A DNA stretch of 64,000 nucleotides from CBDCUI01 sp965223115 (GTDB lineage: Bacteria; Pseudomonadota; Gammaproteobacteria; UBA4575). Every line of letters begins with the position of its first letter. The stretch's first letter is position 1. This document shows, piece by piece, positions 27,155-36,659 of this stretch. The position numbers were made by a program, and so were the translations under genes. Below the pieces are notes generated by a model. The model ran no database searches, was not told where the DNA came from, and saw only the letters and a list, made by a program, of their open reading frames with translations. Location: NCBI GenBank assembly GCA_965223115.1, contig OZ244982.1:310001-374000 (forward strand), in the 5' to 3' direction.

Positions 27155-28690
27155 ATGAACCCAATAGAACTGAGTATATTTTCGCATCGAATTAACGCTG
27201 TTTGTGAGGAAATGGGAGCTCAGCTCCAAAAGGCGGCATTTTCTCCAAACATCCGTGATCGGCTCGATTTTTCTTGTGCTGTATTTGATTCGCATGGGCG
27301 ATTATGCGCACAAGCTGCTCATATTCCCGTGCATATAGGCAGTATGGCGTTTGCCATGCAAGAAATAATCACAATGATTAGCTGGTGCGAGGGGGATCTC
27401 GTTGCACTTAATGACCCTTTCCTAGGTGGGACGCATTTGCCTGATGTAACTGTGATATGTCCAATATTTGTGTTTGGTGAGTTATATGGATTTGTTGCCA
27501 ATCGAGCGCACTACGCTGATATCGGCGCAGAGTTACCGGGCTCAATGCCCATTTCCAGTGAATTGATACAAGAGGGTATAGTGCTACCCCCAACGCATAT
27601 CGGTAAAAATTTTCAACTGGACTATAAAAAAATAGAAAGCCTATTTAAAAGTACGCGCAATATGCGTGATTCACTGGGTGATATGGCAGCTCAAAGTAGT
27701 GCAAATAAACTCGGGGTAAAGCGTTTACAAGAATTGATAAAAACTACATCGCCTAAAGTTTTTCTTCAGTCATTATTTGAATTAAACCAATATGGTGAGC
27801 GAATCGCACGTTCAAGTATATTTAAAATACCGGATGGTACCTATGAATTTACAGACTATATGGAAGATGATGGCCAAGGAAATATCGATATCCCGATAAC
27901 GGTTTCAATAAAAATTGAAAATGAATCTGCACTTGTCGATTTTACACATACTGCAAAGCAAGTTATAGGAAATATAAATTGTCCTATATCGGTAACTGCG
28001 GCAGCTGTTTTTTACGTGTTTCGTTGCTTAATGCCAAAGGAAACGCCTGCATGTGCTGGAAGTTTTATGCCAATAAAACTTAAAGTGCTGAAGGGTTCAT
28101 TATTAAATGCTAATCGACCTGCCGCCGTTGCAGCTGGTAATGTTGAAACCAGCTCACGTGTTGTTGATGTAGTACTAGGCGCTTTAAATCAAGCATTGCA
28201 AGATCGTATTCCTGCTTGTAGTCAAGGTACAATGAATAATATTGCATTAGGCAGTTCTGTTGGTGAGCCTTGGGGATATTATGAAACCTTAGCTGGTGGG
28301 ATGGGAGCATCAAAGATTTCTTCTGGGCTTTCTGCAAAACAATCTCATATGACCAACACACAAAATACGCCTGCAGAAGTTTTGGAATTAAGCTATCCCA
28401 TACGTATAAAACGCTATGCAATTCGGACTGCATCGGGAGGGGAAGGGGTTCATGCTGGAGGTGATGGTTTAATTCGTGAATTTGAATTCTTAGAGCCGGC
28501 AACATTTACTATCTTGTCTGAACGTCGTATGCGATCACCATGGGGAGTTGCAGGTGGTAAAGATGCTAAAGCAGGAAGAAATTATCTAAATGGCAAACAT
28601 TTACCCGCAAAAATTCATGGCAAAATTGAGCGAGGTGATTGCTTAAGGATCGAAACGCCTGGTGGAGGGGGCTGGGGTAACTCGGTTTAG
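27155..28690 (+). CDS. Hydantoinase B/oxoprolinase family protein
   Basis: The 511-residue protein matches HyuB. It has NPIELSIFSHRINAVCEEMG at the start, SPNIRDRLDFSCAVFD, HIPVHIGSMAFAM, NDPFLGGTHLPDVTV and the late GGAGVxAGGDGL-like GGEGVHAGGDGLIREF. HyuA/HyuB pairs use ATP to open hydantoins or oxoproline. No hyuA lies beside it, so the activity needs a partner encoded elsewhere. The stop is 5 nt before the amidotransferase start, so the two are transcribed together. Confidence 0.88.
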   Translation: MNPIELSIFSHRINAVCEEMGAQLQKAAFSPNIRDRLDFSCAVFDSHGRLCAQAAHIPVHIGSMAFAMQEIITMISWCEGDLVALNDPFLGGTHLPDVTVICPIFVFGELYGFVANRAHYADIGAELPGSMPISSELIQEGIVLPPTHIGKNFQLDYKKIESLFKSTRNMRDSLGDMAAQSSANKLGVKRLQELIKTTSPKVFLQSLFELNQYGERIARSSIFKIPDGTYEFTDYMEDDGQGNIDIPITVSIKIENESALVDFTHTAKQVIGNINCPISVTAAAVFYVFRCLMPKETPACAGSFMPIKLKVLKGSLLNANRPAAVAAGNVETSSRVVDVVLGALNQALQDRIPACSQGTMNNIALGSSVGEPWGYYETLAGGMGASKISSGLSAKQSHMTNTQNTPAEVLELSYPIRIKRYAIRTASGGEGVHAGGDGLIREFEFLEPATFTILSERRMRSPWGVAGGKDAKAGRNYLNGKHLPAKIHGKIERGDCLRIETPGGGGWGNSV

Positions 28691-28695
28691 ATGTC

Positions 28696-30483
28696 ATGTG
28701 TGGGATATGTGGAGAATTGCGTTTCGATAACAATGTATCTAGTAAAGATACAATCAATCGAATGTTAGTTCCATTGCGACGTCGAGGGCCTGATCATGAA
28801 GGCAGATTTTTTTCAAATGCCTTGGGTATGGGCCATAGGCGATTGTCAATTATAGATCTTTCGTCACAAGCTAATCAGCCTATGACAGATAAGCAATCCA
28901 AACTCAGTATTGTTTTTAATGGCACTATTTATAATTTTCCTCAATTGCGTAAAGAATTAATTCGACTCGGTCATGTTTTTCATTCCACAGGAGATACTGA
29001 AGTTATTCTTAAGGCCTATGCTGAATGGGGGCGGGCAAGTGTTAAAAAATTAGTTGGGATGTTTGTTTTTGCAATTTGGCATGATGAAAAAAAAGAATTA
29101 TTTTTAGCTCGAGATCGCTTAGGTGTAAAACCACTATATTATGCGCACACCAAAAAATTTTTCCGTTTTGCTTCTAATACACAGTCCTTATTGGCTGCAG
29201 GAGATGTAGATACAGATTTTGATATAAGAGGCTTACATCATCACCTTTCTTTGCATGCTGTGGTACCAGCACCGACAACGATTCTAAAAGGGCTTAAAAA
29301 AGTTCCACCTGCTCACACCATATTAATAGATGCGCAGGGTAAAACGTTAGTTAATAGATATTGGAGCTTACAAGCCGATAATGTTAACAACTTAAAAAGC
29401 GAGGATGAATGGCGGTATGATATAGAAGCTGCCTTAAGCTTGGCGATAGAAAGAAGGCTACGTATCGCAGATGTGCCTGTGGGTGTATTGTTGTCGGGCG
29501 GTTTGGATTCAAGTTTATTAGTTGGTCTGTTGGCGAATGCAGGCACACAAAATATTCAAACTTATTCAGTTGGATTTGAAGATCAACCCGAAGAACGTGG
29601 TAATGAGTTTGAATATTCAGATGCAGTTGTCGAGCGTTTTGCCACTAATCATCATAAATTCCATATCAATAATTCTGAAGTATTAAAGCGGTTACCTGAA
29701 GCAATCAGTCACATGGCGGAACCCATGGTTGGGCAAGATGCAATTGCATTTTACCTTTTGGCCGAGCAAGTGAGCCAGCATATTTCTGTTGTGCAATCAG
29801 GGCAAGGTGCAGATGAAGTATTTGGGGGTTATTTTTGGTATCCAAACATGCAAGCGGAAAATAAATTTTCGGTACAAAGCTTTGCTAAATTTTACTTTGA
29901 CCGTACGCATGCTGAGATGTGTGAAACATTGAATAAAGAATATATCGATGAGGACTTTACTAGACTTAAAGTTGAAAAACTTTTACACCAAACGGGTACA
30001 GATAATTTTATCAATGCAGTTTTACATATGGATGTAACTACACTCATAGTCGATGATCCCGTAAAAAGAGTGGACAATATGACCATGGCATTTGGCTTAG
30101 AGGCACGTGTACCTTTCTTGGATCACGAACTTGTTGAGTTAGCAATGCGAATGCCAGCTAAATATAAGTTAGCTGAAGGCGGTAAATATATACTGAAAAA
30201 AATATCCAGAGGTTTATTACCAGATAAAGTCATTGACCGTAAAAAAGGCTATTTCCCAGTGCCAGCGTTAAAATATGTTCGTGGTGAGTTTTTCGAGTTT
30301 ATGCAAACTATTTTAAATTCTGATTGTTGTCGCCAACGTGGCTTATTTCAACGTACTTATGTAGAGAAGCTGTTACAACGGCCTGAGAACAATCTCACTC
30401 CATTGCTAGGTAGTAAGTTATGGCATTTGACCTTATTAGAGTTATGGTTACAGCGCAATGTGGATAGACACCTTGCCACTTAG
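28696..30483 (+). CDS. AsnB-type amidotransferase, probably N-acetylglutaminylglutamine amidotransferase
   Basis: The 595-residue protein has a class-II glutamine amidotransferase domain with catalytic Cys2 (MCGICGE) and an ATP-pyrophosphatase domain with LLSGGLDSSLL (about 260-270). Several blocks match the N-acetylglutaminylglutamine amide branch more than plain AsnB: MCGICGELRFD, NGTIYNF, HLSLHAVVPAP, DDPVKRVDNMTMAFGLEAR and KKGYFPVPALKYVRG. That branch makes the osmoprotectant NAGGN in Pseudomonas and relatives. Its usual ligase partner is not adjacent here. Distinguishing it from asparagine synthetase needs a search. Confidence 0.72.
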   Translation: MCGICGELRFDNNVSSKDTINRMLVPLRRRGPDHEGRFFSNALGMGHRRLSIIDLSSQANQPMTDKQSKLSIVFNGTIYNFPQLRKELIRLGHVFHSTGDTEVILKAYAEWGRASVKKLVGMFVFAIWHDEKKELFLARDRLGVKPLYYAHTKKFFRFASNTQSLLAAGDVDTDFDIRGLHHHLSLHAVVPAPTTILKGLKKVPPAHTILIDAQGKTLVNRYWSLQADNVNNLKSEDEWRYDIEAALSLAIERRLRIADVPVGVLLSGGLDSSLLVGLLANAGTQNIQTYSVGFEDQPEERGNEFEYSDAVVERFATNHHKFHINNSEVLKRLPEAISHMAEPMVGQDAIAFYLLAEQVSQHISVVQSGQGADEVFGGYFWYPNMQAENKFSVQSFAKFYFDRTHAEMCETLNKEYIDEDFTRLKVEKLLHQTGTDNFINAVLHMDVTTLIVDDPVKRVDNMTMAFGLEARVPFLDHELVELAMRMPAKYKLAEGGKYILKKISRGLLPDKVIDRKKGYFPVPALKYVRGEFFEFMQTILNSDCCRQRGLFQRTYVEKLLQRPENNLTPLLGSKLWHLTLLELWLQRNVDRHLAT

Positions 30484-30537
30484 TTGCTGCGCAGTAAAAT
30501 AAGATAAAGTCAGTTATCTTCTTGGGAGTTATTCAGA

Positions 30538-30861
30538 ATGGATGTAATGGATCGAATCAAAGAACAAGTTGAATCAAATCCTGTAATCATTTTTATGAAA
30601 GGTACACCGCAAATGCCGCAATGTGGATTTTCTAGCCGCGCTGCTGAGGCGTTGAAAGCTTGCGGTAAAGAATTTGCTTATGTAAATGTATTAATGGATC
30701 CAGAAATTTTTGAGAACCTGCCACGTTTTGCAGATTGGCCTACTTTCCCACAGCTATATATTAATGGTGAATTAGTTGGTGGTTGTGATATTGCGTTAGA
30801 GTTGCATGATAAAGGTGAGTTACAAAAAATGGTTACAGAAGCCGTAAGCAATAAAGGCTAG
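30538..30861 (+). CDS. grxD: Monothiol glutaredoxin Grx4
   Basis: The 107-residue protein has the monothiol motif CGFS (in MPQCGFSSRA), the WPTFPQLYINGELVGGCD segment that binds glutathione and a C-terminal helix. Grx4 proteins carry a bridged 2Fe-2S cluster and deliver it to acceptor proteins. TTGGGAG precedes the ATG. The neighbouring order of glutaredoxin, rnt and argG is like that in Pseudomonas. Confidence 0.95.
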   Translation: MDVMDRIKEQVESNPVIIFMKGTPQMPQCGFSSRAAEALKACGKEFAYVNVLMDPEIFENLPRFADWPTFPQLYINGELVGGCDIALELHDKGELQKMVTEAVSNKG

Positions 30862-30864
30862 ATA

Positions 30865-31491
30865 TTAAGTTTGTAGCTTTTGCCATTTATTCATTACCTC
30901 GCAAAATATTGCAGCAGTCTTTTCGGCGTCATAGACAGCAGAATGTGCATTGCTGTTTTCCCATTCCAGGTCTGCTGCTTCTGCTATTCTAGATAGAACA
31001 GTTTGTCCATATGCAAGGCCACCTAATGTTACTGTATCGAAACTACTGAATGGGTGGAAGGGATTGCTTTTAATACGTGTGCGTTCTGCAGCTGCATTAA
31101 TGAATTTTAAATCGAAGAAGGCGTTATGTCCCACAAGAATAGCGCGTGAACATTTGTTCAGTTTTACATGCTCACGAATAGGTTTAAAGATTTTTTGTAA
31201 TGCTTCTTTTTCAGGTAGGGCTATTCTCAATGGATGAAAAGGGTCAATGCCATTGATCTCTAAGGATGCAGGTTCCAAGGTTGCGCCTTCAAAAGGTTTT
31301 ACATGAGTAGAAATCGTTTCTTGGCAAAAAAAGTTTTCGTCTTTGTCAATAGAGATCAAAACGGCTGCTATTTCTAGTAGTGCATCTGTATCAGCGTTAA
31401 ACCCACCTGTCTCAACATCAATCACTATAGGACAAAAACCTCGAAATCGATTGGCAATTGGGGTAATTTCTTGTTGGTGGCCAGAGTTCAT
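30865..31491 (-). CDS. rnt: Ribonuclease T
   Basis: The 208-residue DnaQ-like 3'-5' exonuclease has the acidic motifs IVIDVETGGF (DxE, about 23-32), GHNAFFDLKFINA and HSAVYDAEKTA near the C-terminus. The basic patch RTRIKSNPFHPFSSFDT also matches RNase T. It trims the 3' ends of tRNA and other stable RNAs. It converges on grxD with a 3-nt gap between stops. Confidence 0.95.
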   Translation of the reverse strand: MNSGHQQEITPIANRFRGFCPIVIDVETGGFNADTDALLEIAAVLISIDKDENFFCQETISTHVKPFEGATLEPASLEINGIDPFHPLRIALPEKEALQKIFKPIREHVKLNKCSRAILVGHNAFFDLKFINAAAERTRIKSNPFHPFSSFDTVTLGGLAYGQTVLSRIAEAADLEWENSNAHSAVYDAEKTAAIFCEVMNKWQKLQT

Positions 31492-31578
31492 GTATGTTTT
31501 GCCATGTAAATTTTATGATTCAGGCTATAATCCGCTGCTACTTAATTAAATAATACACATTTAACACAACAACATAGT

Positions 31579-32799
31579 ATGTCATCAGTAGATAAAGTTG
31601 TACTTGCCTATTCGGGCGGTTTAGATACTTCGGTCATTTTGAAATGGCTTCAGGAAGTCTATCAGTGTGAGATAGTGACATTCACTGCAGATATTGGTCA
31701 GGGAGAAGAAGTAGAGCCTGCACGAGAAAAGGCCAAAGCCTTTGGTGTGCAGGAAATTTATATTGAAGATCTTACTGAGGAATTTGTGAGTGAATACGTA
31801 TATCCAATGTTCCGTGCTAATACAATTTATGAGGGTGAGTATTTATTGGGTACATCAATTGCACGGCCACTGATTGCAAAGCATTTAGTTGAAATTGCAA
31901 ATCAAGTAGGGGCAGATGCAATTTCTCATGGTGCAACGGGTAAAGGTAATGACCAGGTGCGCTTTGAGTTAGGCGCATATGCATTAAATCCAGATATAAA
32001 AATTATTGCGCCATGGCGAGAATGGGATTTGAATTCTCGTGAAAAACTATTAGCGTATGCAGAACAACATGCTATTGCGATTGAACAAAAACGAGGTAAA
32101 AAATCACCTTATTCAATGGATGCCAACTTGTTGCATATTTCTTATGAAGGGGGGCCGCTAGAAGAGCCATGGAATGAGCCTGAAGAGGAAATGTGGAAGC
32201 TGACTCAATCACCTGAGCAAGCACCAGATCAATGTGAATATATCGAGATTGGTTTTACTAATGGCGATGCAAGCAGTCTAAACGATCAAAATTTAAGCCC
32301 TGCTCAATTATTGACTCAGCTAAATGCACTTGCTGGAAAACATGGTGTTGGAAGGCAAGATATTGTCGAAAATCGATATGTTGGTATGAAGTCGCGCGGT
32401 TGTTATGAGACACCTGGCGGTACTATTTTATTAAAGGCTCACCGTGCCATGGAGTCCATTACTTTAGATAGGGAAATAGCCCACTTAAAAGATGAGCTAA
32501 TGCCACGTTATGCAAAGCTTATCTATAATGGTTATTGGTGGAGTCCTGAGCGATTAGCGATGCAAAAGTTGATTGATTTCACACAAAATAATGTGAATGG
32601 CAAAGTTCGCGTGAAATTATATAAAGGGAATGTCACTATTGTAGGTAGAAAATCAGAGCATCACAGCTTATTTGATTCAAGTATAGCTACATTTGAAGAT
32701 GATGAAGGTGCCTATAATCAACAAGATGCAGAGGGTTTTATAAAGCTAAATGCGTTACGTATGCGAATTGCGGGAAAATCTTCTAGACATCGTGATTAA
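31579..32799 (+). CDS. argG: Argininosuccinate synthase
   Basis: The 406-residue enzyme condenses citrulline and aspartate with ATP to argininosuccinate. It shows LAYSGGLDTSVILKWLQE (P-loop, about 9-26), FTADIGQGEE, SHGATGKGNDQVRFEL, YSMDANLLHISYEGGPLE and GMKSRGCYETPGG. All substrate-binding blocks are present. With argD and argF in the same window it completes much of the arginine branch. Confidence 0.98.
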   Translation: MSSVDKVVLAYSGGLDTSVILKWLQEVYQCEIVTFTADIGQGEEVEPAREKAKAFGVQEIYIEDLTEEFVSEYVYPMFRANTIYEGEYLLGTSIARPLIAKHLVEIANQVGADAISHGATGKGNDQVRFELGAYALNPDIKIIAPWREWDLNSREKLLAYAEQHAIAIEQKRGKKSPYSMDANLLHISYEGGPLEEPWNEPEEEMWKLTQSPEQAPDQCEYIEIGFTNGDASSLNDQNLSPAQLLTQLNALAGKHGVGRQDIVENRYVGMKSRGCYETPGGTILLKAHRAMESITLDREIAHLKDELMPRYAKLIYNGYWWSPERLAMQKLIDFTQNNVNGKVRVKLYKGNVTIVGRKSEHHSLFDSSIATFEDDEGAYNQQDAEGFIKLNALRMRIAGKSSRHRD

Positions 32800-32846
32800 A
32801 TACCATTAAAACATTACATAAATATTATTCATAAAGAAATCATGCT

Positions 32847-33575
32847 ATGACTAAATACTTCAGTATGTTGTTTATTGTTTGTTTGTTGGCAGGGGGGTGT
32901 GCTAGCACACAAGAACTGACTAATGATCCAAGTGATCCGTGGGAAGGTTTAAACCGTAGAGTTTATAGCTTCAATGACGCTTTAGATCGTGCATTCTTAA
33001 TCCCGGCTGCAACAGGTTATCGTGCTGTTGCTCCGGAATTTGTAGAAGATGGTGTTAATAATTTCTTTTCTAATCTCAGTGATGTGGGTGTTGCATTCAA
33101 CAATACGTTGCAGTTTAAATTCCTAGATGCAGCATCGGATTTAGGCCGAATTATTGTAAATTCTACGATTGGTTTATTAGGTTTTTTTGATGTGGCAAGC
33201 AACATGGGTTTGGTAAAGCATAATGAAGATTTCGGACAGACATTGGGTTATTGGGGCATGGGAACAGGTCCTTATGTTATGTTGCCATTGTTTGGGCCTA
33301 GTAATTTACGTGATGGACCGGGAAGAGTTGTGGATTCATTAGTATGGCCACCGAGTTGGGCAGATATAAAAACCTCTGAGCGCAATGGCCTGTTCGTTAT
33401 GAATACTATCAATACACGAGCAAATTTATTGCAACTGGAAGAAAAGGCTGAAGAGCTTAGTCGTGATCGTTACGTTTTTATTCGTGATGCTTATATGGAT
33501 AACCGAGAATTTTTAGTTAATGATGGAGAAGTGTCTGCTGACGAGGATCTCTATAAGGACTTGGAAGAAGAATAA
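32847..33575 (+). CDS. mlaA: MlaA (VacJ) outer-membrane phospholipid-removal lipoprotein
   Basis: The 242-residue protein has a lipoprotein signal with lipobox LAGGC (Cys18). The domain matches MlaA: DPWEGLNRRVYSFNDALDRAF, the channel-lining NNFFSNLSDVGVAFNN, GRIIVNSTIGLLGFFDVAS, FGQTLGYWGMGTGPYVMLPLFGPSNLRDGPG and a late RDAYMDNREF. MlaA removes phospholipids from the outer leaflet of the outer membrane. The remaining mla genes are not in this window. The next gene starts 12 nt later. Confidence 0.95.
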   Translation: MTKYFSMLFIVCLLAGGCASTQELTNDPSDPWEGLNRRVYSFNDALDRAFLIPAATGYRAVAPEFVEDGVNNFFSNLSDVGVAFNNTLQFKFLDAASDLGRIIVNSTIGLLGFFDVASNMGLVKHNEDFGQTLGYWGMGTGPYVMLPLFGPSNLRDGPGRVVDSLVWPPSWADIKTSERNGLFVMNTINTRANLLQLEEKAEELSRDRYVFIRDAYMDNREFLVNDGEVSADEDLYKDLEEE

Positions 33576-33587
33576 TATTTTTCACTA

Positions 33588-34397
33588 GTGGCTAAGTGCA
33601 TTGTTTGTAATAGATCTGCTGGTCCTTTTTATTCTTTACATAAGGCGTGTTATAAAATTTATGAAGACACGCGCAAATGCATACATCGGGTTTATTCTAA
33701 TTCTATAAAACTCTCTATACAAGAAGATAAGTTTAAACAAACTATAGATGAGTGTAAGCCAAGCTCATCATTTTCACAGGATTTATTTATAAGCTTGCTC
33801 AAGCGTGAATGGCAAGATCAAGCTTTGCAAATTGTAAAGAGTAAATCATTAAATTGTACACATGCAGACTACCTGCTTAGTGTAGCTGCTTATTTGGGAA
33901 TTGATGGTAAAGAAGTAGAGCCACATTTATTTTCTAGACTTGCAAATATCAAATATCTTGCAAAGTTAAATCAAAACGAAAACATTTCATATCTTGCAAA
34001 AGAAGTTCATGATGAGTTAGAAATGTTGGTTGATGAATCTATAATTTGGGTATTTGAGGAAACTGTAAAAGAAAAACAGCAGAAAGAAGCTGAAGAAAAG
34101 CAGTGGAGTGTATTTTACGCAGTTGTAAATAACTTGTTTAACAAATCACGATATAAAGAATTAGAAGTAAAAGTTGAGGGTACAGGTAAATTTGTGATTA
34201 CTAATCGAAGTATCTATTACCTTGATGGTAAAGATGTAACTAAAATAGATTTTGCAGATATATACTCACTTACTCCTTTGAAAGATGGAATTCGCATTCA
34301 GTCCACACAAAGAGATACGATGCCCAACACATATATAACAGGAGATGGTCGATTTACGTATGCTTTGTTACGTTACGCAACAGAGCAAAATATATGA
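33588..34397 (+). CDS. Zinc-finger-like N-terminus plus PH-like C-terminal domain, unknown function
   Basis: This 269-residue protein starts with GTG, without a good ribosome site. The N-terminus AKCIVCN...FYSLHKACYKIY looks like a CxxC/HxxC treble-clef zinc finger (about 3-25). A helical middle contains a charged stretch VKEKQQKEAEEKQW. The last 80 residues (KELEVKVEGTGKFVITNRSIYYL through FTYALLRY) resemble the bacterial PH/GRAM-like fold, which binds membranes or peptides. I know no named family with this exact order. It follows mlaA closely and is probably in the same transcript. Confidence 0.6.
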   Translation: MAKCIVCNRSAGPFYSLHKACYKIYEDTRKCIHRVYSNSIKLSIQEDKFKQTIDECKPSSSFSQDLFISLLKREWQDQALQIVKSKSLNCTHADYLLSVAAYLGIDGKEVEPHLFSRLANIKYLAKLNQNENISYLAKEVHDELEMLVDESIIWVFEETVKEKQQKEAEEKQWSVFYAVVNNLFNKSRYKELEVKVEGTGKFVITNRSIYYLDGKDVTKIDFADIYSLTPLKDGIRIQSTQRDTMPNTYITGDGRFTYALLRYATEQNI

Positions 34398-34405
34398 GAA
34401 TGATG

Positions 34406-34543
34406 TTAGCCGCTAAATATTTTTTTCAGCCAACTTATAAAACCGCCCTTATTTTGTGATTGATTGTTATCAGGGCTTTGTTTTCTATGCGTAGCTTCAT
34501 AGTGGCGACGAAGGACGGAATCAGTAGGGGTGGCACTGCTCAT
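34406..34543 (-). CDS. Small conserved protein with SVLRRHYE motif
   Basis: The ATG at 34543 has AGAGAGG 8 nt upstream, giving a 45-residue product. SSATPTDSVLRRHYEATH at the start and a C-terminal amphipathic WLKKIF resemble small hypothetical proteins of gammaproteobacteria. A longer frame from 34627 is less likely. Function unknown. Confidence 0.5.
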   Translation of the reverse strand: MSSATPTDSVLRRHYEATHRKQSPDNNQSQNKGGFISWLKKIFSG

Positions 34544-34824
34544 ATTCATAGCCTCTCTTTTATCTAAAACATCAAAATGAGATCTGTTATGCAAAAGTCC
34601 CTTTAGTCTGCAGGTGAACTCTATCATTCTTGATAAGATTATGCATAAGATTAAGCATAAAAAAGTGAATAATCAGGCAAGAATCTAATTTGTTGGAGGG
34701 CGATATATTTGGTAAAAACTGGCAATACTGCGGTCTATATAGATTTTTAACTGTTAAGCGATAAACTGTTATTATAGCTACACTAAAGATATTCAATTAA
34801 TAAAAAAATATTTGAGCTCTAAGG

Positions 34825-35454
34825 ATGAATAAAAAAGCATTTGAAATATTAGCAGGTGGTCGTTACCTGGAAGACACAACGCTGGTAAGTGAAGGAAGTC
34901 GAGATAAGACACTTGAAACCTTGGTTCGAGATATGTTGCAACAACTAGGTGAAAATCCTGAGCGTGAAGGGTTATTAGATACGCCAAAGCGCGTTTCAAG
35001 AGCAATGCATTTTTTAACCAGTGGTTATAACTTAACAGTTGAAGAAGTCGTGCGCGAAGCTTTATTTGAAGAAAAGTGCGAAGAGATGGTTATAGTTAAA
35101 GATGTAGAATTTTATTCATTATGTGAGCATCATATGCTGCCTTTTTTTGGGCGTGCGCATGTTGGCTATTTACCTCGAGGTCGTGTTATAGGTTTGAGTA
35201 AAATTGCACGTGTTGTTGATGTATTTGCAAGAAGATTACAAGTACAGGAACGGCTTACAACACAAATCGCAAGTGGCTTATTAGAGGTTCTAAATGCACA
35301 CGGAGTTGCTGTGGTGCTTGAAGCTAGTCATTTTTGTATGGTAATGCGCGGTGTACAAAAACAAAACAGCAAAACGGTTACAAGTTCCATGTTAGGCGCG
35401 TTTCGAGATGACTCTCGATCACGCGCTGAGTTCATGGAATTAATACGAGATTAG
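34825..35454 (+). CDS. folE: GTP cyclohydrolase I
   Basis: The 209-residue enzyme converts GTP to 7,8-dihydroneopterin triphosphate, the first step to folate and related pterins. Zinc ligands lie in SLCEHHMLPFFG and HFCMVMRGVQK, and GLSKIARVVDVFARRLQVQERLTTQIA is the family block around the substrate site. The N-terminus contains an extra stretch of about 15 residues before the usual start of the domain. Confidence 0.96.
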   Translation: MNKKAFEILAGGRYLEDTTLVSEGSRDKTLETLVRDMLQQLGENPEREGLLDTPKRVSRAMHFLTSGYNLTVEEVVREALFEEKCEEMVIVKDVEFYSLCEHHMLPFFGRAHVGYLPRGRVIGLSKIARVVDVFARRLQVQERLTTQIASGLLEVLNAHGVAVVLEASHFCMVMRGVQKQNSKTVTSSMLGAFRDDSRSRAEFMELIRD

Positions 35455-35463
35455 TAGAAAAAA

Positions 35464-36321
35464 TTATCCCTCTGTTTCACTTTTGTCTGATCGTATGATG
35501 GTTGCTTTGTTTTGCAGTTCATCAACGTATTCTTCAATTTTATTTCTTGTTAAAGCGCGCTGTACATCCTGTTTAACATCTTCAAAAGTAGGCTGTTCAG
35601 TTGTGCGTTTGTCTTCCAGTAGAATCACGTGCCAACCAAAACGAGTTTGTACTGGGTTAGATGAATATGTGCCTTTTTCCATGGCTTGAATGGCCTGTGC
35701 AAAAGGTGGCACCATGGTGTCCGCCTTAAACCAACCTAGATCACCACCATTTGGGGCAGAAGGTCCTTGTGATTTTTGTTTTGCAAGTTCAGTAAAATCT
35801 GCACCATTTTTTAGTTCTTCAATTACAGCTTTAGCATCGTCTTCTGTTTGTAATAATATGTGACTTGCTTTGTATTCACTTGTATCGTTTAGGCTTATTA
35901 AGCGATCGTATTCTGTTTTTAGTTCTTCATCAGAAAAATTTAGAGTTGCAAATTTTTCTGTCATTAATGTGTTAATTAATATATTGCTTTCTTGTCTTTT
36001 TATCTGCTCAATGATTTCAGCTCGCTCAGCAATACCTTGATTGATAGCTTCTTGTTTTAAAAGTTCTGTCGCAATAAGTTCATCAAGTATTTCAGTATCG
36101 CTAAACGTGGCTTCAGGTTGTGAGGCACGTTTTGCTTTAGCGAATTGCTCAAAATCATTATTGCTGATGCTGACATCATTTACTTTGGCGAATTCTCCGC
36201 TATTGTCTGTTGTTTTATCGGTTGATGAAGCGGGTTCAGAATTACTGTCGCCTTTGCATCCATAAAGTGCTGTAAGGCAACAGATTGTCAGCACGACAAG
36301 TGCAAATTTTTGCTTAAACAT
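35464..36321 (-). CDS. Parvulin-type peptidyl-prolyl isomerase lipoprotein
   Basis: The 285-residue protein has a lipobox LYGC (Cys22), a SurA/PrsA-like helical N-domain (about 40-150) and one parvulin domain (about 152-245): KASHILLQTEDDA, NGADFTELAKQKSQGPSAPNGGDLGWF and RFGWHVILLED. It is probably a periplasmic foldase for outer-membrane proteins. It is the last gene of a yciB-yciI-ppi group on the minus strand. Confidence 0.92.
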   Translation of the reverse strand: MFKQKFALVVLTICCLTALYGCKGDSNSEPASSTDKTTDNSGEFAKVNDVSISNNDFEQFAKAKRASQPEATFSDTEILDELIATELLKQEAINQGIAERAEIIEQIKRQESNILINTLMTEKFATLNFSDEELKTEYDRLISLNDTSEYKASHILLQTEDDAKAVIEELKNGADFTELAKQKSQGPSAPNGGDLGWFKADTMVPPFAQAIQAMEKGTYSSNPVQTRFGWHVILLEDKRTTEQPTFEDVKQDVQRALTRNKIEEYVDELQNKATIIRSDKSETEG

Positions 36322-36350
36322 AATTTTTCCTTGGGGATTAAATATTTATA

Positions 36351-36650
36351 TTAGGGTAGAACACGCTTAAAAGGTTTCACGATAACCTTTTCATAAACGC
36401 CTGCAGCGATATAAGGATCTGCATCAGCCCAATTTTGTGCAGATTCTAGTGATTCGAACTCAGCTATAATCAAGCTGCCAGTAAACCCTGCATCACCCGG
36501 ATCTGGGCTATCAACGGCAGGATGAGGACCCGCAATAATCAGTCGCCCTTGATCCTTTAAATCGTTTAAACGTGCAATATGTTTGTCACGTACGGATATA
36601 CGTTTGTCTAGACTGTTTTCGGCATCTTGGCTGATAAAAGCATAAAGCAT
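36351..36650 (-). CDS. yciI: YciI family protein
   Basis: The 99-residue protein has the ferredoxin-like YciI fold, with the conserved His/Asp pair in LIIAGPHPAVDSPD and GSLIIAEFESLESAQNWADADPYIAAGVY. YciI of Haemophilus and E. coli has no firmly known enzymatic role. The gene lies between yciB (9 nt upstream) and the lipoprotein isomerase, the usual yciB-yciI neighbourhood. Confidence 0.92.
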   Translation of the reverse strand: MLYAFISQDAENSLDKRISVRDKHIARLNDLKDQGRLIIAGPHPAVDSPDPGDAGFTGSLIIAEFESLESAQNWADADPYIAAGVYEKVIVKPFKRVLP

Positions 36651-36659
36651 GATGAATAG

